NCBI GenBank assembly: GCA_030267965.1 | Contig: BRYA01000740.1 | Span: 1-12,175, forward strand | Reading direction: 5' to 3' | Origin: Triparma columacea | Lineage: Eukaryota; Sar; Bolidophyceae; Parmales; Triparmaceae | DNA length: 12,175 bases | In this document: positions 7,015 to 12,175 of the stretch, in pieces | Layout of the letters: each line of letters begins with the position of its first letter | How positions within the stretch are numbered: position 1 is the stretch's first letter | Position numbers and translations under genes: made by a program | Notes under the pieces: generated by a model | Databases searched by the model: none | The model's input: the letters and a program-made list of their open reading frames with translations, nothing else | Told to the model about the DNA's origin: nothing

Positions 7015-9153
7015 ATGCCCTCAGTATCATTCCGTCCCCTCTCTTCCACCTCATCATCCCCCCCAACTCCCCCAATAGTAAACACCTCATACCTCCCCTC
7101 CTCCCCCTCAACATCCCCCGGTGTCTCAGTAAACATTCGTTCTTCATCCCCCTCATCCTTCCCTACGGAAGATGTATTCAATGAAGACATGACAGAAGAA
7201 CCACTACTACCGGCGTTGGTTAATCTGATTACTCAAATTATAACAGTAGCGGCACTTGGGGTTACTACGGGGGGTTTGCTTACTATTACTGCGGTTAGCG
7301 CACTAGGTAAGATATAGAGGGAGTGTGTGTGGGTGTGTGAGGGTGATGTCAAACTTCTGACGTTTCGAAGACCTGTGATAAAGAATACTTACACGACTTC
7401 CCGACTTCCCGCCTTCCCTCCTTCTCTCTCTCCCGCCTTTCCTCCCTCCCTCCCTCCCTCCATCTCTCCCTCCCTACCTCCCCCCCCTATAGTCCTCCGT
7501 CCTTTCTCCCGTCGTCTCCACCGCCGTCTCACCTCCCTCTACGGTACATCCCTATACCTCGATACCCTCTCCCTAATCCTCCCCCCCTGCACAATAACCG
7601 TAACAAAAGATTCCGACATACCGGTTAATTATGGGACGAATCTGATCAGCTGTAATTACGAAGGTATTGAAGGGATGATTGTTACAGCAATGGTTTGTAG
7701 AATGCTAAGCGTTGGTGGTAATGTTAAGCTATTCATGGACCAGCGTAGTCTTGGATGGAGCCAGTTTATATGGACGTTATTAGACTTCCCGATTGTGGGG
7801 GAGAAGGGAGTTAAGGGGAAGGAGGTTAAGGAACTTTTGGAGGATGTTAGCAGGGAAGATATTGCGACGACGGTTCTGGTTTTTCCAGAGGGGGAAAGGG
7901 AGTTTAACGTTAGGGAGGTAAGTTGAGGGTGGAAAACGAACACGTGTGAAGGGAGGAAAGGAGAAGAGGAGGAATGGTAGGGGGAGGATTTTATAAGACT
8001 AATCTCACCCCCCCCCGCACCCTTTAAAAAACACCTCTCCCTCAATAGATAGTGGATTCCCAAGATTACGCCCGTCGCGAGGGCCGTCCACAGTTACGTA
8101 ATCTCCTCCTCCCTCGTACGAAAGGTTGGCAAGGTGCAGTTGAAGGTTTGAAAGGTGGTGATTTAGGTATTTATGATTTCACGGTTGGGATTGAAAGGGG
8201 GGGGAAGGGGGGGGGAGGGAGGAAAGGAATTGGAGAGAGTATTAAGGTGAGAGACGTAGGCGAAGAGTTTATGGGAGTAAGAGTTAAGGGAAGGGGGAGG
8301 GGAGGGGGAGGGGAGGGGACAAGTTAGGGGACAAGGAGGTATTGGAGAGATGTTTTTGTTTGGCAACGTTTGGTGGATACCATAACACATTTACTCTATA
8401 TCATCATCTCACAAACTCCATCCCGACATTCCTCCCACCTCCCTTCTCCATCCCCCCCCCTCCCCCCCCCCCCCATCCCCGTAGTACTGGATCCGTGGTT
8501 TTGGTCCGAAGTTAATCCACGTCCGTATCCGTCGTTGGTCCGTAGATTCGTGCATTCACGATTCCGACTGGCTCGACAAGCGTTGGTCCGAAAAAGACCG
8601 CGACATAACCCACTACAAGAAGCACGGCGTCCTCCCAGATAAGGACGAGGAACGTAGAGTCGGTATACCTAGGGGAAGAGGAGGGAGAGGGGAGGAATAC
8701 GGGAGAAGGGAAAGGAGGTTTAATACAAGGTACCACGGTATTGAGAGCAGCTTGATATCCGCGACCAGGCTGGTAGGGGCGTTCTGTAGTATACCGTTGA
8801 TTCTGATTATGACGGTACCGACGGCGTGGGCGGTAGGGTGGTGCTGGGTGATTTATAAGGTAGTATGGGAGGGTGGGATACAAAACATGGTTATACCCGA
8901 CGACGGTTCGGCTGCTAAAGGACAGGGTAACTCTGGGACTAGGAGGACGGGAACATCCGGGGTAGCAAACAGGGCCGCGGGACAGGGGGATGATGGAGGG
9001 GGGAGAGGAAGAGGGAGGATGAACAGCACGGGTAACACACCGACGGGGGTGTTGAGCGCGCAAACGGGGACCCCGTATATGCCGGCGACGCCGTTTGCTA
9101 GCCCGCTGGGACTTAGCGGATGGCTTGAAGGGAGAGGGAGGAAAGACGAATGA
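7015..9153 (+). CDS. Lysophospholipid acyltransferase-like membrane protein (LPLAT/LCLAT type) with altered catalytic motifs
   Basis: CDS join(7015..7306, 7493..7917, 8049..8246, 8485..9153), 527 residues, ATG in context AACAATG, TGA stop. A Ser/Pro-rich N-terminus precedes a hydrophobic segment (about 64-98). Family motifs then appear in order: motif I region NLISCNYEGIEG (147-158), motif II region LGWSQF (184-189), FPEGE (228-232), LLLPRTKGW (258-266), YDFTVG (281-286), and a C-terminal stretch HVRIRRW (317-323) with KRWSEKD. Two further hydrophobic stretches lie at about 401-430, then a Gly/Arg-rich tail. PlsC-family LCLAT/AGPAT enzymes move an acyl chain from acyl-CoA to lysophospholipid, usually at the endoplasmic reticulum. 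The general-base His and the Asp of HX4D are Tyr153 and Gly158 here, FPEGT is FPEGE, and the motif II Arg is not evident. It may be a pseudoenzyme or a divergent enzyme. Family is near certain; activity is not. Confidence 0.85.
7307..7492 (+). other. Intron 1 of the acyltransferase-like gene (186 nt)
   Basis: Donor GTAAGA at 7307-7312, acceptor TATAG ending at 7492, preceded by a long CCT-rich tract. It splits a Val codon 1+2; the frame continues into LRPFSRRLHRR. In-frame TAG at 7315 rules out read-through. Confidence 0.82.
7918..8048 (+). other. Intron 2 of the acyltransferase-like gene (131 nt)
   Basis: Donor GTAAGT at 7918, acceptor CAATAG ending at 8048, phase 0. It has a branch-like CTAAT near 8010. 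Joining gives FNVRE-IVDSQDYARREG, the expected region between FPEGT and LPRTKG in this family. The 5' half is purine-rich and the 3' half has a C9 run. Confidence 0.85.
8247..8484 (+). other. Intron 3 of the acyltransferase-like gene (238 nt)
   Basis: Donor GTGAGA at 8247, acceptor CCGTAG ending at 8484, phase 0. Joining gives GESIK-YWIRGFGPKLIHVRIRRW, with the right spacing between YDFTVG and the HVRIRR motif. Reading through stops at 8325. It carries G runs near 8290-8335 and C runs near 8450-8480. Confidence 0.82.
8290..8335 (+). other. Candidate G-quadruplex tract in intron 3
   Basis: Repeated runs of G4-G5 separated by a single A, followed by two more GGGG runs. This fits the simple four-run G-quadruplex pattern on the transcript strand. 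Confidence 0.6.
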
Positions 9154-9514
9154 AGAGGGGGAGAGGGGAGAGTCGGGGAAGGTACTTTTTAAAGATGGGG
9201 GAGATTCTTAAGAATTTGGGGGGATGGGGGGGAACATATCATGGAAGAGAAAACAGCAGGAAGGGGGAGAGGGAGAGGGGAAAACAAAAGAGAGACGGGA
9301 GTAATATAATATCACTGTGAGAATCCCATTTTTTTTTTCATTTGTAGGGACTAGGGACACTATGAGTGGGCACGGAGAGGGATTCCGTCGTATATAAAAC
9401 TAAGGTTGGGGTGAAAACTCTTTTTAACTGTTTGAACTTTGTCACTTGATGGCAGCATCATAGGAATCCGAGGACCCTAACCCCGCAGAACCGCAACATT
9501 CCCAGGTTACTTCT
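9154..9514. other. G-rich spacer between the acyltransferase-like and cysteine-rich genes
   Basis: Right after the TGA the sequence is G-rich and purine-rich to about 9300, with runs of 5-7 G around a 12-bp palindrome ATTCTTAAGAAT at 9204-9215. A T-run ending CATTTGTAG at 9348 resembles a splice acceptor, but the frames after it close within about 15 codons. A TATA-like site follows at 9391. No AATAAA is seen for the upstream gene. Confidence 0.55.
9391..9398 (+). promoter_or_regulatory. TATA-like box TATATAAA
   Basis: TATATAAA lies 117 nt before the ATG at 9515. If used, transcription would start near 9420-9430, leaving one short upstream open frame (ATGGCAGCATCATAG). Called by motif only. 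Confidence 0.3.
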
Positions 9515-12175
9515 ATGTATTACATGTTTTACGACGCCTCCAACTTCAATCAGGATATCTCAGGATGGAACGTATGTGCATGTACTTCCTTTTCGTATAT
9601 GTTTTATGACTCAGGATATTCCGGATCCTCCTTATCCACGGCACAATGCACGGGCTGCCCTTCCGGTCGGTACACTGAGGGAACTGGAGAATATGTCCAA
9701 GGAGGAAACCCATGCCAAGGTACGTTTGTTTCTTCTCGAGGGGGGGGTCCGTCCAAGTTTGTTTCTTCTCGAGAACTTGGGTTTCTTCGATTTTGGGAGG
9801 GGGGTCGTCCAAGGGGGGGTCCGAGGGGGGTCCGAGGGGTCAAAACCGAGTCACACGCCAAAGACAAAATATCTAACTCAAGAAAAAACACCAAAACCAC
9901 AGGATGCGAAGCAGGCAAATACTCTGGGGAAGCAGCGTCGACATGCATAGGATGCGAAGCCGGCAAATACTCTGGGGAGGCAGCAGCATCAGCATGCACG
10001 TCTTGTGAGGCCGGAAAATACTCTACAGCCACTGCAGCCACAACGGAATCCACATGCATCAGCTGCCCTGTTGGCGAGTACTCCTCCGCCGGCGCCACCT
10101 TCTGCAACTCCTGCGAGGCCGGAAAGTACGACGAGACTACCGGAGGTTCTACCGGTTGTCAGGACTGCCCTGCTGGTTCATACACCACGACGGGTGGAAG
10201 GTGAGTAGCCCCACGTTGAGTCAATTCGGCACTGCATAGCAACATTCTTAAACAAATGCCATCCAATTTATTCGCTTTCTCCCAGGACATCATGTGACAT
10301 CTGCACAGCTGGCAAATATTCCACGTCTACTTCTTCGCTTTGCAGTGACTGCCCTTCCGGCCGGTACATCACCGATGACGCCAGTACTCTTTCTCTCCAC
10401 GCTGGACTCTCTGCTTGCCTTGCTTGCGACGGGGGAAAGTACGCAAACGACCCCACCACCGCATCATCCTGCATTGCTTGTCCTTCGGGGAGGTACTCCA
10501 ACCTTGCCGACTCCATATCTTGTACAGACTGCGAGGCGGGCAAGTACAACGAGCAATCATCTCAAACAACTTGCGTTGCTTGTGGAGCGGGCCGCTATTC
10601 AACCATCGTTGCCTCAATTATCGAGTCTGACTGCAAAAATTGCGCGCTTGGCAAAGCGAGTCTAGAAGAGGTCCGATCTACTGAGGTGAGAAAGTGCGAG
10701 GAGCAAAAGATGATGAAACCGGAATCCGTGTTACCGATAGCCAGAAACCGAGTGTACTAAACCCCTCGATAACTTTGATTTATTATTCGTCACTTCTCGC
10801 TTTCTCGCCACAGTGCGTCGACTGCCCGCAGGGCAAGTCTGCGCCTGCCCCAGGTCTTAAAGTTTGCGTCGACTGCTCTGCCGGCACCTACTCTAACTCG
10901 ACCGGCGGAACGTCTTGCACCAAGTGCACAATTGGGCGATACTCCAGAACGGTTCAGTCGACTTCTTGCCAAGAGTGCGACTCTGGGACCTTCAACCTCA
11001 ACGAAGGATCTGTGGGCTGTGACAAGTGTGCTGGTGGTGAGAGGCTGAACGATGCTGGGAACGGCTGTGAGACCTGTCCAGACGGCACCTTCTCCAACCC
11101 CGGAAGCATCTCCTGCACGATTTGCAATCATACTCCCGGCTATGTCAGCAAAGCTGGGGCCTTAAAGTGTGAATACTGCGGCCCTGGGTTCTACGCCGAC
11201 CAGGCATCCCATTCTTGCAAAGAGTGCGAGATCGACACCTACAGCGTAGGTGGCCTCGATGCATGCCTCATCTGCCCTGCTGGTACGGACAACACCAAGG
11301 GATTCAGCAGCTGCCAGCCTTGCCCACCCGGGACCGTTAATGATGGAGCGACATGCGTGAAGTGCGCCAAGGGTCAGTTCGCGGAGTTCGGAGCAACCTC
11401 TTGCTCTCCCTGTTCGGGCCCTGGTGAATACTCCGACGCCGAGGGTTCAGCTGTCTGCAGGACCGCTCCCGCAGGATATAAGCCAACAGCTGACAAACTA
11501 GCCATGGAGATTTGCACCGCCGGAAAGTACTCCGTGGGCGGGGATTCTAAATGTACGGCTTGTGATAGCGGGAAGTTTTCTCGTGAAGGAGCTGCGGGCT
11601 GCATAGCAGCTGCCACCTGTGGCGTCGGAAAGTACATCAAGTCCCCTTCAAACTTCACGACCGACACCGAGTGTGGAGTCTGCACAAAGGGGTCGGCCTC
11701 GGCTGGAGATCAGGTCAACTGCACTCTGTGCAACAGAGAGGGCGAGTACTCTGAAACTGACGGAGCGGCTGCATGCAAGCTGGCTCCAGCCGGCTACAAG
11801 CCCACTGGGGACCGCAAGAACATCGAGCGGTGTCAGAAGAACACCTTCAGTATTGGAGCGAGGAATAACTGTACAGATTGTGCTAATGGAGGCCATTCCC
11901 TGCCAGGATCTTCAGCCTGCGAGAAGTGCTCAACGGGAAAGTACTATGCCGAGACCGAGAACAGCTGCAAACTGTGTCCGAAGAATACCTTCAGCATCTC
12001 TGGCGCAGCAAATAGAGAAGGCTGCACTCCGTGCCAGAATGTTGGCGAGTTCTCTAAACCTGGTGCTGGCTACTGTGAGAAGTGCCCTCAATATGAGGAG
12101 TTCAATGAATTCGCACCATCTTCTTGCGACTGCATGCCATCCTTCTCCAGAATAGGTGATGGCGACTCATGTACC
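9515..12175 (+). CDS. DUF285 stub fused to long ephrin-receptor-like cysteine-rich repeat protein, 3' partial
   Basis: CDS join(9515..9719, 9903..10200, 10286..10685, 10814..>12175), 755 residues visible, open at the right edge. Residues 1-45 resemble DUF285 (BspA-type 26-residue repeats): MFYDASNFNQDISGWNV, then a partial second unit. From about residue 46 on there are roughly 35 CxxC modules, mostly C-x2-C-x-x-G-x-Y/F (CEAGKYS, CPSGRY, CPAGY), the pattern of ephrin A/B receptor-like and GCC2/GCC3 extracellular repeats. Such regions are disulfide-bonded ectodomains. Sequons NFT, NCT and NST agree with secretion. No membrane segment or signalling domain is reached. All three splice joins preserve CxxC spacing. 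The visible start has no signal peptide, and the frame is open upstream to 9464 with VTS just before the Met, the usual residues of this repeat; so the true N-terminus may be an upstream exon, or the gene may be 5'-truncated. Confidence 0.8.
9720..9902 (+). other. Intron 1 of the cysteine-rich gene (183 nt, frame-neutral)
   Basis: Donor GTACGT at 9720, acceptor CCACAG ending at 9902. Removal joins PCQ-G-CEAGKYS and so creates a normal CxxC module. The intron is a multiple of 3 and has no in-frame stop; if kept it would insert 61 basic, Gly/Arg-rich residues with no Cys, unlike both sides. It contains direct and inverted repeats. Confidence 0.8.
9724..9773 (+). repeat. 17-bp direct repeat and inverted repeat within an intron
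   Basis: GTTTGTTTCTTCTCGAG occurs at 9724-9740 and 9757-9773, exact. The second copy overlaps a perfect 7-bp inverted repeat, CCAAGTT at 9753-9759 and AACTTGG at 9774-9780. Two GGGGGTCCGAG-type units follow near 9815-9838. Confidence 0.9.
9901..9999 (+). repeat. Tandem 16-17 codon cysteine module duplication
   Basis: 9901-9948 and 9949-9999 are close copies beginning AGGATGCGAAGC, coding CEAGKYSGEAA twice. The first copy begins with the AG of the splice acceptor itself. Confidence 0.85.
10201..10285 (+). other. Intron 2 of the cysteine-rich gene (85 nt)
   Basis: Donor GTGAGT at 10201 and acceptor TTTCTCCCAG ending at 10285, splitting an Arg codon 2+1. Joining gives YTTTGGR-TSCDICTAGKYS. Read-through meets TGA at once. 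Confidence 0.87.
10686..10813 (+). other. Intron 3 of the cysteine-rich gene (128 nt)
   Basis: Donor GTGAGA at 10686, acceptor TCGCCACAG ending at 10813, phase 0. Joining gives VRSTE-CVDCPQGK. The last exon then stays open for 454 codons, to the final base of the window. Confidence 0.87.
11411..11922 (+). repeat. Higher-order duplication of cysteine modules (106-residue period)
   Basis: The block starting at 11411 (GEYSDAEGSAVCRTAPAGYKPT) is matched by one starting at 11729 (GEYSETDGAAACKLAPAGYKPT), offset 318 nt. The linker APAGYKPT, which lacks the usual CxxC, is kept in both. This is an older duplication of several modules as one piece. Confidence 0.75.

Noticed and set aside
8512..9063. 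183-codon minus-strand open frame
   Set aside because: Antisense to acyltransferase exon 4; Pro/Arg-rich translation typical of a shadow of a G-rich coding strand.
9339..9410. Splice acceptor-like T run ending CATTTGTAG at 9348 as start of another exon
   Set aside because: All frames after it close within about 15 codons and no matching donor follows.
11619..12155. 178-codon plus-strand open frame near the right edge
   Set aside because: It overlaps the cysteine-rich exon in another frame and has no recognisable motif; the frame from 10814 shows regular CxxC spacing to the edge.
1..12175. A multi-gene operon, defence island or mobile element
   Set aside because: Genes are on both strands, intron-bearing and of unrelated families; no transposase, integrase, terminal repeats or target duplications were seen.

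Overview
This window is nuclear DNA from an intron-bearing eukaryote, most likely a stramenopile alga (a bolidophyte/Parmales or diatom-like lineage). Four things point there. Genes are split by short GT-AG introns of 74-238 nt. There is a 23-residue BspA-like leucine-rich repeat protein and a Cys2-His2 finger array with near-identical copies. A DUF285-type stub is joined to a very long ephrin-receptor-like cysteine-rich region. Long one-sided purine and pyrimidine tracts separate the genes. The lineage call is inference from protein families and gene style; no marker gene is present. I saw no rRNA, tRNA, CRISPR array, transposase or bacterial-type operon.

Layout, left to right. (1) 2-2910 (+): 3' part of an armadillo-repeat, coiled-coil and PH-domain protein, entering from the left edge and containing one 74-nt intron. 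(2) 2911-3370: intergenic, with a poly(A) signal candidate and a diverged direct repeat. (3) 3371-4648 (-): BspA-like leucine-rich repeat protein, no intron seen. (4) 4649-5285: intergenic, no gene supported. (5) 5286-6230 (-): six-finger zinc-finger protein, no intron seen. (6) 6231-7014: shared divergent upstream region with GA and CAA low-complexity tracts and no ATG on the + strand. (7) 7015-9153 (+): four-exon, 527-residue membrane acyltransferase-like protein (LPLAT/LCLAT-AGPAT type) whose usual catalytic residues are replaced. (8) 9154-9514: G-rich spacer with a TATA-like site. (9) 9515 to the right edge (+): four-exon gene for a DUF285 stub followed by about 35 CxxC modules, still open at the window end.

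The genes look like independent transcription units, with no sign of a shared pathway. Genes 1 and 3 converge, 3 and 5 are in tandem on the minus strand, 5 and 7 diverge, and 7 and 9 are in tandem on the plus strand. Exon joins were set by reading frame, GT/AG sites and continuity of protein motifs or cysteine spacing. The most notable items are the acyltransferase with degenerate motifs I-III, its introns with purine-rich 5' ends and pyrimidine-rich 3' ends, a repeat-bearing intron that stays in frame (introner-like), the ATG-free T-poor leader, and the duplicated acidic psi-K-x-E block in the zinc-finger protein. I did not find a clear multi-gene novel system.
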